Part shown: piece by piece, positions 1-11,094 of the stretch | Numbering within the stretch: position 1 is the stretch's first letter | Layout of the letters: every line of letters begins with the position of its first letter | Source: Triplophysa rosa | Taxonomy: Eukaryota > Chordata > Actinopteri > Cypriniformes > Nemacheilidae | Reading direction: 5' to 3' | Assembly: GCF_024868665.1 (NCBI RefSeq) | Contig: NW_026634179.1 | Span: forward strand, 18,213 to 82,212 | DNA: 64,000 nt | Made by a program: the position numbers and the translations under genes | The notes under the pieces: generated by a model | Databases searched by the model: none | What the model was told of the DNA's origin: nothing | The model's input: only the letters and a program-made list of their open reading frames with translations

Positions 1-308
1 TATATAATGTTTTCTGTTAACTGTTGACCAATCTGATGGACAATTGAACTCATGTGCCCTAAAATATCAGGTACAGCATCTGGTGTTGACGTGATCACTT
101 CACTAGGCTTATGATTGACATTTGACTGCATGTCTGCTGCATCACACTCTACACACGCAGTGCTCACCCTTCTGGTAATACCAGGTCTACTATCACTATT
201 ACCAGTATTAGGGCTGTCCATTGAAAAGGGAATTGGTACACCTAAAACCCCTCTGCCCACTGGAATAGGAGTGGACTGGTCGGGCAAATATCTATTGCTG
301 TTACTCAT
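1..308 (-). CDS. N-terminal ORF running off the left edge (gag-like?)
   Basis: The minus strand is open from an ATG at 308-306 to the window edge, about 102 codons, with no stop. The predicted N-terminus is polar and rich in Ser, Pro, Asn and Thr, with a Cys-x-x-Cys, and then becomes more helix-like near the edge. I recognise no domain. The position, composition and absence of introns would suit the N-terminal part of a retroelement Gag, but a host exon is equally possible. It lies 111 bp downstream, on the same strand, of the 3' end of the poly(A) retrocopy. Confidence 0.3.
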   Translation of the reverse strand, partial: MSNSNRYLPDQSTPIPVGRGVLGVPIPFSMDSPNTGNSDSRPGITRRVSTACVECDAADMQSNVNHKPSEVITSTPDAVPDILGHMSSIVHQIGQQLTENII

Positions 309-418
309 TATGGGTGTTAAAATGTGCTACAAGTGTACATATACAAATAAACAAACTCAATATTAATGATCAGAGTGAAAAGTCCCATAAACTGAAAAAG
401 GATAATGCAAGGATTTCC

Positions 419-688
419 TTTATTTAATGTTTTTAATCTTTTTTTTTTTTTTTTATTTTTTATTGTTTTTTTTTAAATTTTTTTTTTTTGTTTTTTTTTT
501 TTATTTTTTTTTATTTTTTATCCTTTTTTATTTTTTTGTTTTTTTATTTTTTTGCACCAATGTTACGGTCTTGCTTGGGCGGTCCTTCTGCCTAACTGCA
601 CAATGGGGAACACGTGGAAATAAGGGAAACTGCATGGAGAATTAATTGACTTCCACAGCATGTCTCATCATCTCTGCTGTTTATTTAA
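419..688 (-). pseudogene. Spliced, polyadenylated retrocopy of the neighbouring gene's 3' end
   Basis: Reading on the minus strand, 680-653 matches the last 28 nt of exon A of the adjacent gene (1189-1162), 652-596 matches the whole 57-nt exon B (945-889), and the two are fused exactly at the GT-AG intron borders. About 42 nt of a third exon follow (595-554), then an impure poly(A) tail (about 553-428). The copy is bounded by the 9-bp direct repeat TTTATTTAA at 419-427 and 680-688, a LINE-style target-site duplication. It is therefore a 5'-truncated processed retrocopy that landed about 200 bp from its own parent exons. It carries the end of the reading frame and 3' UTR only and is not coding. 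Confidence 0.75.
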
Positions 689-888
689 AACAGTATGTTC
701 TTCTTTTTTAATCTTTTTAAATCAATGAAATCTTTATGCGTTGTGATTGTATCAAATTTTAAAATTGATCAACTTCAAAAGACATTTTCAATGAATTCAT
801 CACAAATCAATGAAAAACTGAACAATTAAATGAAATTCAATCAGAGGGTAAACATCCCCACCTTAAAACGACACACCTTCCAACATAC

Positions 889-1546
889 CTGCACAATGGG
901 GAACACGTGGAAATAAGGGAAACTGCATGGAGAATTAATTGACTTCTACATAAAACAAAGACAATGCACAAATTAATTACGATTGGGCCTCCTAATACAA
1001 ACTAAAAATAACTCAATGTAAAAACACATTCGACGCCAAACACATATCAACAGTTCTATAAGTAGTTCATTGCAGGATACATCCACAATAAAGCAGTTAG
1101 TTTTGTGTTTTTAATCGTTTTTAACTTATAATTCTCCGACTGCTGAAAACGTGCAATTTACCCACAGCATGTCTCATCATCTCTGCTGTGGGCGGTCCGT
1201 ATTTCACGTGCAAAATGCCATCACGCAGCAGACAGATGGCGCTGTCCCCATTTATGCAACACACCGTTACACTGCGCACATAATAAAATCCTGTAAAATG
1301 ATCAGTGTTAAATTGCTCTGGTAAATTGCTGCGTTCGGATATAAGCGCGTTTAATCTATGGCGTAATTCTGACACCATCGGCTTGCGATACTTCTCTCCT
1401 GTGAGACGCGGTGAACAGGACGATGACGGATGATAACTTATTAGTTTCATTTCTGACATTTTGCTAGCACGAATAGGATCTCCATTTAAAAAGTACAGAG
1501 GCAAGGGCGGAGAATAGCGCCTGTAGGTTAATGTTGTTTCACTCAC
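889..1546 (-). CDS. Last coding exons of an unknown gene (exons A and B)
   Basis: A minus-strand open frame covers 1546-1162. Exon A probably starts at 1520 after a 'CCTACAG' acceptor and ends at 1162 before a GTAAAT donor. Intron 1161-946 ends in 'TTATGTAG'. Exon B (945-889) supplies three more residues and a TAA at 937-935, then 3' UTR, and ends at a GTATGT donor. The splicing is confirmed by the retrocopy at 419-688, which has A and B joined. The C-terminal ~125 residues include a basic helix-like stretch and a Cys-Cys segment but no family that I recognise. Earlier exons must lie further right and I could not identify them; the third exon of the retrocopy is not found in the window. The product is unknown. 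Confidence 0.5.
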
Positions 1547-2665
1547 TGAATTTTGATTTTTTGTTATGCAGTTTCAAAATACAACAAATGAACACGTTTG
1601 AATGTAGAAAAACCTGCTTGGGCATCTTACAATGCACCGATGTTGTTGTTGTGCAGTTTAACATACAACATCAGCATGTTTAAATGTAGGAAAAAACTTT
1701 GGGTGTCTTATGGGGCAAAAATGTAAAAATACAACATGGCCCTAAGATTGAATCACGGATTTCAGGCATTAAACAGATTTTGCTGTATAACGTGGAATGG
1801 CACAGAATCTTGCAAATGTATTATGTAAGATTCTATTATTTCTATTTTTCCCTGTGTGGTTCAACGTACTGTATCTACTGCAGGTTTTTAATATAGTTTA
1901 TAAGTGAATACTGTAGTATACTGAAGTATTTTTTTCATGTGGGCAAATATATTACTATTGTATAGTGAAGGACGTAAAATGCAGAATGCAGAAAAATTAA
2001 AACAGAAAAAATGGAATTTGGGAAAAAATCAAACGAATTTCTTTTTGTTGTTGTGTCATCCCTCATATTGCAAGCCATATCTCTCCGGCCCCTCATTTGG
2101 GATGCTTTTCATGAACTGGCCCGCATGACAAACTAATTGAATAGCCTTGCAATATGAATCCTCTGTAGAAAACATTTTCTTCGCATTTGAAGTTACTTTC
2201 TTAAGCTAAAGAATTTCATAAATAATTGTTAAAATAAATAATGTTTAAAGTGTGCAAAGAAAAGTAAAATTGATTAGACAAGATTTTTGAACATGAAAAT
2301 GTATTTTTATAACCATAAACCTAAGGCATATAGGATGTGTTGTAATGCACAAAGCCTTTACAAAAGGCTCAATCCCCTGAGTTAAAGTTCAGTTTGTAAA
2401 ATCTAAAAACGCAGTAAAAATGCTTTTAAACAACTGATTGTCACATGATTGCCTTCAGGACATTGTTCACAGAGCACTCTTTCATTGCATAGATAATAAA
2501 GTATCCGTAAGGTGTCACTTAAGATTCAACTTTTTTTCTAAAACAGCCTAGGAAAATCTCACCTGACAACAAATGAGAAAAAATACAAATGAGCAAAAGG
2601 TCTCCCTTGCCCTGCATGTAGCCTCTTTATTGTCTAAAAGTCTAAATCTTAATATAAAACAACAT
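1547..2665. other. AT-rich intergenic or intronic DNA
   Basis: I see no convincing exon, RNA gene or mobile element. The open frames here are short, AT-rich and without recognisable motifs. Confidence 0.5.
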
Positions 2666-2671
2666 ATTACC

Positions 2672-3295
2672 TGTCACAATCAGAGCGTGGTGGAAGAGAA
2701 CCCAAGCGCAGGCAGGCAGTGAAGGGGTTAACAGATACTTTTATTTTACAACACACAAACAAAAACACCCACAATGGGGAAAACGAAACTGATAGATAGA
2801 TATAGATATATATATATATATATATATAAAACAAGAGACTTCCCACGAGGGGGCAAAATGAAAACAAGACAAATAAACTAACTCAAAGACACGACCAAAC
2901 GTCTTAAATAATACAAGGCAAAAACTCACAAAACACGAACAGGCCAAGGAACAGGAACACGGGTGACAACACGGGCACGAGCATCAACACAAACGCAATG
3001 CAGTACACGCACATACACGGAACAGTACAATCCACGAGCACAAGACAAAGAAACAAGAGGGTATTTAAAGGGAAGACAAACGAGGGATAACGACACGGGG
3101 CAGGTGTGGGTAATCAAACACTTAGGGAAGGATAACGAGGAAACGAGATGGCGGGAACAGAGACGAGACACTGGAAAAACACATGAGAGGTAAAAACATA
3201 AACATCTCATGGCCTTCCCACATAAAACCCAAGGACTCTGCCCCGATCCCACCACACGACTAGAATTTCATAAACAAGACGGTGGGACCGTGACA
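2672..3295 (-). repeat. 3' LTR of the non-autonomous element
   Basis: This 624-bp LTR has TGTCAC/GTGACA ends. It differs from its partner mainly by a longer AT microsatellite (about 2800-2829) and by lacking a roughly 50-bp stretch of CACGAGCA-type repeats present in the other LTR. Confidence 0.8.
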
Positions 3296-3394
3296 GAGCC
3301 CCCCCCTTAATGAACACCTCCAGGTGTCCCAGGGTGACTACAAGACCTGACAGACTGTCCCACAGGGGGGAAAGTCTGACCCAGGGACCGGCTC

Positions 3395-3640
3395 CAGGGA
3401 CCCGGCTGGAAGGCCGGCTGGACAGGGCTTGACGCCGGCTGGAAGGCCGGCTGGACTGGCCGGCTGGGACGGACCGGCTGGATGACCGGCTGGATGGACC
3501 GGCTGGATCACGGCCGGCTGGACGCCGGCTGGATCACCGGACTGGACGCCGGCTGGATCACCGGACTGGACACACGGACTGGACACCACGGCCTGGATAC
3601 ATGACTGGACACCGGCTGGACGCCGGCTGCACCAGGCATC
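3395..3640. repeat. GC-rich minisatellite, CCGGCTGGA-type units
   Basis: Degenerate tandem units of the form 'CCGGCTGGA(c/t)' and 'ggatcaccgga' run through the interior of the LTR element. On the minus strand they translate as imperfect Val-Gln-Pro / Val-Ile-Gln-Pro repeats, which explains the overlapping long open frames here. Confidence 0.7.
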
Positions 3641-4150
3641 TGCTTCCCCCTCCTCGGCTTCTTTTCCTGGACCGGCCCACAGGACATGTGCCGGTTGCAG
3701 GGAAGCGGTGGAAGGCCCGAGATACTCCGCACCGGAGGAGTCGGACGGGGAGCCCACGACTCCCTTCGTCTCCGCCGGCCACGGGTGTCGCTGGGTGGTG
3801 CAGCAGAGTGCCCCGAGGCAGATGGATCGGAGGGACCCAAGGTAATGGTGTCAATGTTAAGGACACGTTCCTCCGGAATCACCTCCAGGCGGGTCGGAGA
3901 GGCAAGACGTGCTGAGGCCCCTGGCGGATCCCGATTGTTAGCGTAACATACGAGATTTCCAAAACCCAGGGGTCTCAGCATCCGCATCTCCGACCGGAGA
4001 GTGGTTCCGCAAGACAGCCATTGAACATCACCTTGAGCTCCTCCTCCCCAAAGCAGCCTCGCTCTGCTACATCCAGGAACTGATTGGCAAACACCCAGAT
4101 GTTAGTGTCTCCTGGCGGAGGGAAAGGAGGCGGTGGGTCTCCCTAGCCCG
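3508..4150 (-). pseudogene. Degenerate gag-like remnant inside the LTR element
   Basis: On the minus strand the interior starts after the 5' LTR with an untranslated stretch, then shows a coding-like segment across several frames. It includes an acidic 'CFGEEELKVMFNGCL' piece at about 4030-4075 and an open run from 3987 to 3508 that ends in the Pro/Gln repeat. The position directly behind the 5' LTR and the composition suit a decayed gag. No zinc knuckle, protease or polymerase motif remains. The family assignment is weak. Confidence 0.4.
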
Positions 4151-4203
4151 GCTCCCCATGTCCACAGAGCTGCCTGCTGGGCTCAGTAGTGGCTCGTGGA
4201 TTC

Positions 4204-4861
4204 TGTCACAGAAGTGGTGGAAGAAGAACCCAAGCGCAGGCAGGCAGTGAAGGGGTTAACAAATTTATTAAAACACAAACAAAAACACCCACAATGGGGA
4301 AAACGAAACTGAGATATATATATATATAAAACAAGAGACTTCCCACGAGGGGGCAAAATGAAAACAAGACAAATAAACTAACTCAAAGACACGACCAAAC
4401 GTCTTAAATAATACAAGGCAAAAACTCACAAAACACGAACAGGCCAAGGAACAGGAACACGGTGACAACACGGGCACGAGCACAACGAGCAAACGAGCAC
4501 GAGCAGCGGCACGAGCACAGACACGAGAACACAGCAGGGCACGAGCATCAACACAAACACAATGCAGTACACGCACATACACGGAACACAGTACAATCCA
4601 CGAGCACAAGACAAAGAAACAAGAGGGTATTTAAAGGGAAGACAAACGAGGGATAACGACACGGGGCAGGTGTGGGTAATCAAACACTTAGGGAAGGATA
4701 ACGAGGAAACGAGATGGCGGGAACAGAGACGAGACACTGGAAAAACACATGAGAGGTAAAAACATAAACATCTCATGGCCTTCCCACATAAAACCCAAGA
4801 ACTCTGCCCCGATCCCACCACACGACTAGAATTTCATAAACAAGATGGTGGGACCGTGACA
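4204..4861 (-). repeat. 5' LTR of the non-autonomous element
   Basis: This 658-bp direct repeat of 2672-3295 has the same TGTCAC/GTGACA termini. It contains additional 'CACGAGCA'-type short tandem repeats at about 4475-4540. Confidence 0.8.
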
Positions 4862-4867
4862 ATTACC

Positions 4868-6104
4868 TATTCAAATTATTATGTCCAACCCTGTAAAGAC
4901 TAGAGATCTTCTGTTATTTTTCCTAAGTGGATTTTTATAGTGTTACTCTGTGTATCCCTTAAGTTTTGTATGGGTCATTTATTAAGCACTGTTGTGGACA
5001 AGCTGATGCTAAGAAACAACCCCATTAAGTATGTGTACATAGAAAATAAAGTTGTATGACTGGGAAGAGAAATCAACAAAATGAACAGAAAGGTGTAAAC
5101 ACTGAATCTCTGGCAGTTTACAAAATGCAGTTGATGATTTAAAAACTGTATAAATGGCAGGCAAATGTTCAACTGGAACATTAATTAGTAAACATATGAT
5201 TGAAAAAGAAAATTATTATTCTTTATACACAAATGTTTCAGGTCCACATCATATTAATTAAACATGTTACACATAATAATAATAGCAACTATTATTTGTA
5301 ATCATAACTGCATAATAATTCAAAGTTTTCAACACAGTTATTCTAAATAAAACAAATCATAACCCCGTCCACCCTAAATTCAATAAACTTGATGTTCGGA
5401 TGCATCATTGTTAATTGCTCTGGATCTTGCGTTTGGCATTTGTTCTGTTGTTCACTTGATTCATCCCTGATTTGAAAAAAGTCAAAAGGTTAAATTACCC
5501 AAAGGTCATGTTGTACCCTTGTATTTCTGAAACGTTCTTGTTGTAGCGGACATACTTGAAAAATTCAGTGTGTAAATGTCATCATTAATAGTGAAGGTCA
5601 TTGTGTTTTGTTGCTTTTGGTAACACTTCTCGATGTCATCACTTGAGACTGAACATCCACCCTATTCAAAACCCAGAGCAGAAAATGACAAACAAGATAA
5701 ACAGCCATTTTAAGTTCCCTACAGACATGAATACAATTTGTCCACACCTATTACTCTTATGTGATTTAGTTACTATAAAAAGCATTATGTACTTTCAAAG
5801 AATACATTTTACCGTGTTTTTGAAGGTGTGCCATTTACCCTTCCTCCCTTCAAACTGCCACACTGGTGTTTTATTTACAGGGGCCATCAACTTCTTATGT
5901 TATCTTATGTTATCTAATCTGTTAAGTGACACATACTGGTGAATGGTATCAAATGACTATACTCCTACTGTTTTAATGTTTATTGATTGTGATGTCAGTG
6001 TAAATTGTTTCATGATGTACAGTATAGGTAATGGCTGTTGTAAACCCTAATGTTGTAACTTTTGCCTCCTTTTCGCTATCTCTGTTAAAAACATAACATT
6101 GCAG
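4868..6104. other. Non-coding, AT-rich stretch
   Basis: I find no gene. The open frames at about 4975-5181 and 5601-5942 lack recognisable motifs or plausible splice structure. Confidence 0.5.
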
Positions 6105-6340
6105 TTACATATGTGACACTATTACTGAAAGAAAATTCTGTAAAAAACGCCCATTTTCTGGCAGTTGGGGCTGCAGAAATATACCGTAAAAATAACAGTT
6201 TTTATCCTGTAAAATGGCATGTTTTTCTTGTAAATTTGCAGTCTTTTCTGTAATTTGATAGTATTTTGAAAATATGTTAAAAATCTGCAAATAAAACTGT
6301 AAAAAACGTAATTTTACAGACTTTTACTGTGTAATTTTCT
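6105..6340. repeat. Interspersed repeat with recurring CTGTAAAA / TTTTACAG motifs
   Basis: The motif CTGTAAAA, or its complement, recurs many times in about 230 bp (for example 6137, 6207, 6296, and a TTTTACAG near 6313). This is the pattern of a decayed MITE-type repeat. No family is assigned with confidence. Confidence 0.4.
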
Positions 6341-6448
6341 ACTTTTCAACCTAAAGAATTTACCTCTTTCATTTCACATCACTTTAAAAGTCAGGTTTTG
6401 GAATCCAAATGAATACATACAGTGTTAAGTAAATGAGGTAAAACTCAC

Positions 6449-7893
6449 ACTCCAGTTTGAGACGGTTCATATTTAGGACGCCTCCTAACCCGTCTTTTAA
6501 GGTCTGTAGATACATTTTTCTGATACATTCCTGTTAACAGATAAACACATGAATGTGACCACTCCTGTTTAAAAAAAATGAAACCTGCTAAGCATCTTAA
6601 TCATTTAATTTTCAGGCATGTGTTAGTTTCAATCAAACCTTTGAAGTTAATTTCATATGTGTGGGAGTCAATGGGGAACTGAACAGAACCCTGCAGGTTT
6701 TTTTTAATATTCCTTCTCCAGTTTTGAACTCTGAATCGGACTGGCTTTGCCCTTTAAACCCTGAACAGACAAACCCAGATGTTCATTCAGTATTCCATAG
6801 ATAGATCATTACGTTCATTCTAGGGAATACGTGATTCTGATTGGTCAGTTGCAACATTTTAAAATCTGGTTGTACTCGATTAAACCAATAAAAATCTGGC
6901 TACTGCAAGTAATTGTTACTTGTGTAATGTATCACTTCACTGTCTCTTTTCTTATCCCAACATAAACAAAATACCTATTAGGTGGTAAAATATTTTTCAA
7001 GTATTTTGTGTCTGAATATTTATTCGTGGCAACTACCTACCTTCTCTCCATACTGATACCAGCCATGGTCACCACGGTAATACCACAGCCACTCTGTTTC
7101 GATCCTTTACGTCGGACTTTAATATTCCTTTTTTTAAGAACTCTCATCTTGGTGAAATCAATCGCAATAAATAGTTTGCCATATATTTTGGAACAGTTTT
7201 GTAGGAATAAACGTACAAAACATTTTAACATTTAATTAACAATAACAATAAACATACCCCGCGCGGGTGTTATAGATCCTGATTCCTTTGGTGTTGGGTC
7301 GTGAATACTGAGCCTCCAGTATGTGATCATTGGCAATGTCCTCCCAGCCATCTCCTAAATCCAACTGCCATCTGTACGGTCTGCCATCGTCTTCATCACT
7401 GTCTGTAAGTGTTAAAAATGCTTAATAAGAAACAAACGGTTCGTAAATCACTATACACTAACATCAATGCAAACATACCTTCAGATGAGGGACTACTCTT
7501 TCTTTTATGCCATCCACCATAGCTTTTCCTCTCTCTATGTTCATTTGGTCCACGTGATGCATGTGATTTAGGATTGTGGTTTAGTCTGCATCCAGCACCA
7601 TAGCGGCACGAGTCATTCACGTAGTACTTGCATATGTGCTCATTTCAACACTTGTCTCCATACCGGCAGTGACCATCATTGTAATACCTACAAATGTTAT
7701 GCTTGAACAAATTGCATCATGGTTAGTAATTATTGAGACAACATTCTATGGCGTTTGAAATTTGTTTACTCATCTGCTATTTTTTAGCTTGTTTTTAAAA
7801 ACACAGAGACATTTACTTTGGCAGTTCTATCGCTGGAGTTGGAGTCCGAGCTGTGACATGAGCCTGAATCTGAGGCATTGTCATATAAGTTTT
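6449..7893 (-). pseudogene. CCCH zinc-finger/WWE gene fragment, PARP12/ZC3HAV1-like, decayed
   Basis: At least six minus-strand exons can be read. 7893-7817 is an acidic Ser/Asp-rich linker. 7701-7479 carries two CCCH fingers of spacing C-x7-C-x5-C-x3-H. 7402-7258 opens a WWE domain with 'RPYRWQLDLGDGW'. About 7200-7041 holds the end of that WWE and the start of a second one ('TEWLWYYRGDHGWYQYGEK'). 6760-6639 and 6530-6449 complete the second WWE, ending 'RRRPKY'. This order is that of PARP12 and ZC3HAV1 (PARP13), antiviral CCCH/WWE proteins. It is broken: a TGA in the first finger just after its third Cys (probably a decayed CGA), a one-base loss before the second WWE, a missing acceptor near 7205, and a stop plus frameshift around 6700. 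No catalytic PARP exon was found. Confidence 0.75.
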
Positions 7894-8054
7894 CTAGAAA
7901 TTAAAAGTTCATTACATTAGTTCTGAACTAAAATCAAAGGAATTTATAATCAATATGTGATTTATAAAAATGAATTTGAGCAATAAACGAAAAAAAATCA
8001 CACTTTGTCATTAATATAACAATATTTATAAGGGTCACTGAAGACCATCCTTAC

Positions 8055-8362
8055 AGGTATAGTTCACCCAATAATAAAAATTCTTTCATAATGTATTCAC
8101 CCACATGTCATTGTAAATGTCATTCCTCTGCAGAAAACAAAAGGAGATATTTTGAAGAACGCTGGTAACCAAACAACACTGGCTCCCATTGACTTCCATT
8201 GTATGGACGCAAAACCACTGAGACATTTCTCAAAATATCTTTTTTTCTTATATACTTTTCTCTTCTTTTCATAGTGTTCATATACACTTTTCAACAACAT
8301 ATAGTTTTTAACGACAAGCGGGTCAATAAATGATGAAATGTTTATTTTTGGGAGAACTATCA
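8055..8362. mobile_element. Palindromic MITE-like element
   Basis: The block begins 'TATAGTTCACCCAATAATAA' and ends 'TTATTTTTGGGAGAACTAT', which are inverted versions of each other. The inside has the familiar teleost segments 'GGTAACCAAAC' and 'CCCATTGACTTCCATTGTAT'. A related half-copy is at about 24786-24985. Confidence 0.65.
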
Positions 8363-8728
8363 CGAAGGTACGTGAGCAACACATTCTCACTCCCACTCGT
8401 CACATTTTTACGCTCGGTCAGAGCCCTTCCGCGTCACTTTTGAACGCGCAGGGTACCCCTTTGGCATCGTTTTTCGACGTGAAGGGCACGCGAATTTCAC
8501 CGTCATTATGAAAATGTATATTCGATATAATTTGCAATGATGATGTTTCGGGGTTTAATTTAAGTTTAATGGCCAGGATAATTGCGTTTACACGACACTA
8601 TTCAGACAGTTTGAGCAAGTAATGTTTAAAACAGTTTATTTATCGTAATATAAAACACATAATACAAGCAGTCACAACGTCGTTCAAAAATACAGATATT
8701 CTAACGGTACCAACGCGAAACGATCGAT

Positions 8729-9006
8729 TTGTATGAGGAACAGATGCGAAAGCGATCACCGTCTGCCGTCAATCTCAAATCCAGTGAAGAACAACGTTCA
8801 AAATTTGCCGCCAGAGGAAGTTACGTCATCTTCGATGCCATTGGCTCTCCCGTGTCTCGTGTCGGTATTGGCTCCCGCAACCGACTGCATCTAGCTGTTC
8901 CGGTTTATCTTTTGAATGGGAGCAGAGTCAGCCGACTTCATGTATTCACGGACACGCACGGCATCTTCATTGTCAAGTTATCGTACGGCTTTGGTTCAAA
9001 AAGGTA
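8729..9006 (+). CDS. Possible first exon or element ORF ending at a splice donor
   Basis: An open frame of 92 codons starts at 8729 and ends as 'AAAAAG|GTAAGC', a good donor, in a locally CpG-rich stretch (about 8400-9000). The predicted protein has no recognisable domain. It could be a first exon, part of the fold-back element beginning nearby, or chance. Confidence 0.2.
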
Positions 9007-9114
9007 AGCGAAACGAGTTGTTTGTTATATTTTGTAATGCTTTTGGTCAGTTTGTGCAATAAATACCTGTGACTGTACTTTTATTCGCGTGTTGTGTTTT
9101 TTCTGGCTGAGAAG

Positions 9115-9162
9115 TGGTTAGGGTTAGGTTTAGGGTGAGGGTGAGGTTGGGGTTAGGTGCTA
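9115..9162 (+). repeat. Interstitial telomere-like tract
   Basis: Degenerate TTAGGG/TGAGGG units ('GGTTAGGGTTAGG', then 'GGTGAGGGTGAGG') run for about 45 bp just outside the first matching segment of the large fold-back complex. Similar degenerate tracts occur inside fish DNA transposons, so it need not be an old telomere. Confidence 0.6.
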
Positions 9163-9234
9163 CAAAATATTAAAACCATAAATAATTATGAAATGCTAAG
9201 GTCTGGAGCATTTAGAAAACGGCAACGCAGTTCC

Positions 9235-9375
9235 CCATGGAAGGCCAGAAAGGCCAAAACGTGTGAAACTATGGAAGACCGTTTAATCAAAAATGTCTTT
9301 AGACGTAACGTGTACAGACGATATAACGCGTGGACGCGTTTTTGCGCCTAAAGATGTAATTTCGTCTACAGACGT
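9235..9375. repeat. Outer inverted-repeat segment, left
   Basis: This is the reverse complement of 21658-21790. Both contain 'GGCCAGAAAGGCC' and nested CpG-rich palindromes of the form ACGTCTGTAGACG / TTACGTCTAAAGACAT. It marks the outermost part of the fold-back complex that I can pair. Confidence 0.7.
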
Positions 9376-11094
9376 ATTGGTTTTAGCCTATGGAAAGTCA
9401 CAAAACGGAAAGATTTGCATAAAATTGATTAAACATATAGTCGTGACTTCATCATTAGCGTAACCACGTGTCATTCATGAATTATACATATAAATGTGAT
9501 GTTCCCTCATGCGTGGCATTGCATACGGTCCTAGTTCCGAATACGTCAGCATATACGTGATTTTACGACAGGGGAGAATAGGGAATTTCAAAATACAAGC
9601 GGTACAGACAGACCATCGAAAGCATGGCTTTGCGAAATTTTCTTAACAACTACCGACGCGTTTTTCAAGAATGTGTGCATTTGTAAAATTATATGTATTA
9701 TGCCGTCAACCCAATGGGCAAAATGGGCTGCTGCCGAGAGTCCCGAACACTAAGGGATCCCGAGAGAGTTCTCATTTGCATTTTAACATTACACAAAACA
9801 CATATTTCAGTATAATGCATATCCGAATCACTACGGACAGTACATGAAGATTAAAATCATGTTAAAAACACGAAAAATGTCAGAAAACCAGTAAACGAGG
9901 AAGCTGCGTTTTTTATTTTTTGTATGAAGCATAAATTATGTTTCATTAACAAAGTTCGGGAGAAGCCGGAGCACATAATCATCTCGGCTGGTTCGCAGTC
10001 AGCTCAAGCGAGACTCCTTATAAATAAGACCAGAAATCTCACCTGCGCCATCTCTACAAGTAATTCAACACCCCTCCACCTCCCCGTCTCATCTCCCCAT
10101 TTCCGAGCTCGGCGCACTCGCCCACATCAGGGGGAGAGTGTTCCGGGTTCGGAAGGAACCGGCGAGCTCGGAGCCCGCTCCCTGGACAGCACGCCATACG
10201 CATATTTTACCTACCCCTGCTATCAGCATTATCCCTGCCACCATTATTATTTGCATTGGCGAACTCGTGAATAACGTTTACATTTCTCAACTAATTTCAA
10301 TGGGTTACAGTATTGTGGACCCACATTAAAATATGTAAAGGAAAAACTGCTGCTACTGGAGCATTTAACTTGTTCAATTAAATTCTATGTAGTGCTTTTT
10401 TTGCAATGTTCCAAGTGTTTCAATGCCGTTTTACAGGAAAAAACACAGGAGGAAAATAAGTGTAACTTAAGAAAAGGCACACTGATGCGCACGGGCTTCT
10501 GCAATCTTGAACATAATTACTATATAGGGAATGGCAGATTTTTTAATATTATTTTTCGAAGATTTAAGCTCATGAAACTATTCCAATATTTGTTTATGTA
10601 AATGTAGTTTATGAGGACACAGAATTTGAATTATGTTTTTATCGCGCTCGCTTTTGCTTTTCCTGGGCAGCAACGTAGCTGGGCATGCATTTCTGGATTA
10701 AGTGTAAATAAGATAATGGACTTGGAACGTTATTAACATGACAAATTACAAAAACTGTTTTTGTTTTACTGTGGGACCTCTAACCACCGTAGGCTACACC
10801 ACATATAAATCCATTGATGTCGTTTTCTATGTCATTTCTATCTCCATGTCTGTTTGGTTTTGATCTGTAGCCTATTATATAAATAAACACTAGTAGCATA
10901 AAAGCACGTTGTGTTGAACAAATCAACAGAAAACTCTTTAGACTTTAACACCAGAACAAGAAGCAAAACCTGTAGCGCAGAAAATGTTATTTATTTATGA
11001 TGCGCTCTGGAAAAAAAGAACAGAAAATAATAATTATTCATGAAAATTGTATGGGCTACATATTGTTCGGATTTTATTGCTAAACTGTTTCTGA
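9376..11094. other. Left-arm-specific DNA inside the fold-back complex
   Basis: This 1.7 kb has no counterpart in the right arm. It has a few short open frames (for example 9924-10274) without motifs. Its identity is unknown; it is probably the body of, or an insertion into, the left arm. Confidence 0.4.

Larger units (their letters stand above)
2666..4867 (-). mobile_element. Non-autonomous LTR retrotransposon with TSD
   Basis: Two direct repeats, 2672-3295 and 4204-4861, both begin TGTCAC and end GTGACA and flank a 908-bp interior. The 6-bp sequence ATTACC sits immediately outside each end (2666-2671, 4862-4867), a clean target-site duplication. Just inside the left repeat the minus strand reads as a G-rich polypurine tract abutting TGTCACGG, so the element is oriented on the minus strand with its 5' LTR on the right. 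The interior has only gag-like remnants and a minisatellite; there is no protease, RT or integrase, so it would need proteins from another element. The near identity of the LTRs points to a recent insertion. Confidence 0.8.

Noticed and set aside
427..645. Poly-Phe open frame on the plus strand
   Set aside because: It is the complement of the retrocopy's poly(A) tail and not a protein.
3338..3987. Several overlapping long frames on both strands
   Set aside because: They are created by the GC-rich minisatellite; only a weak gag-like signal on the minus strand was kept.
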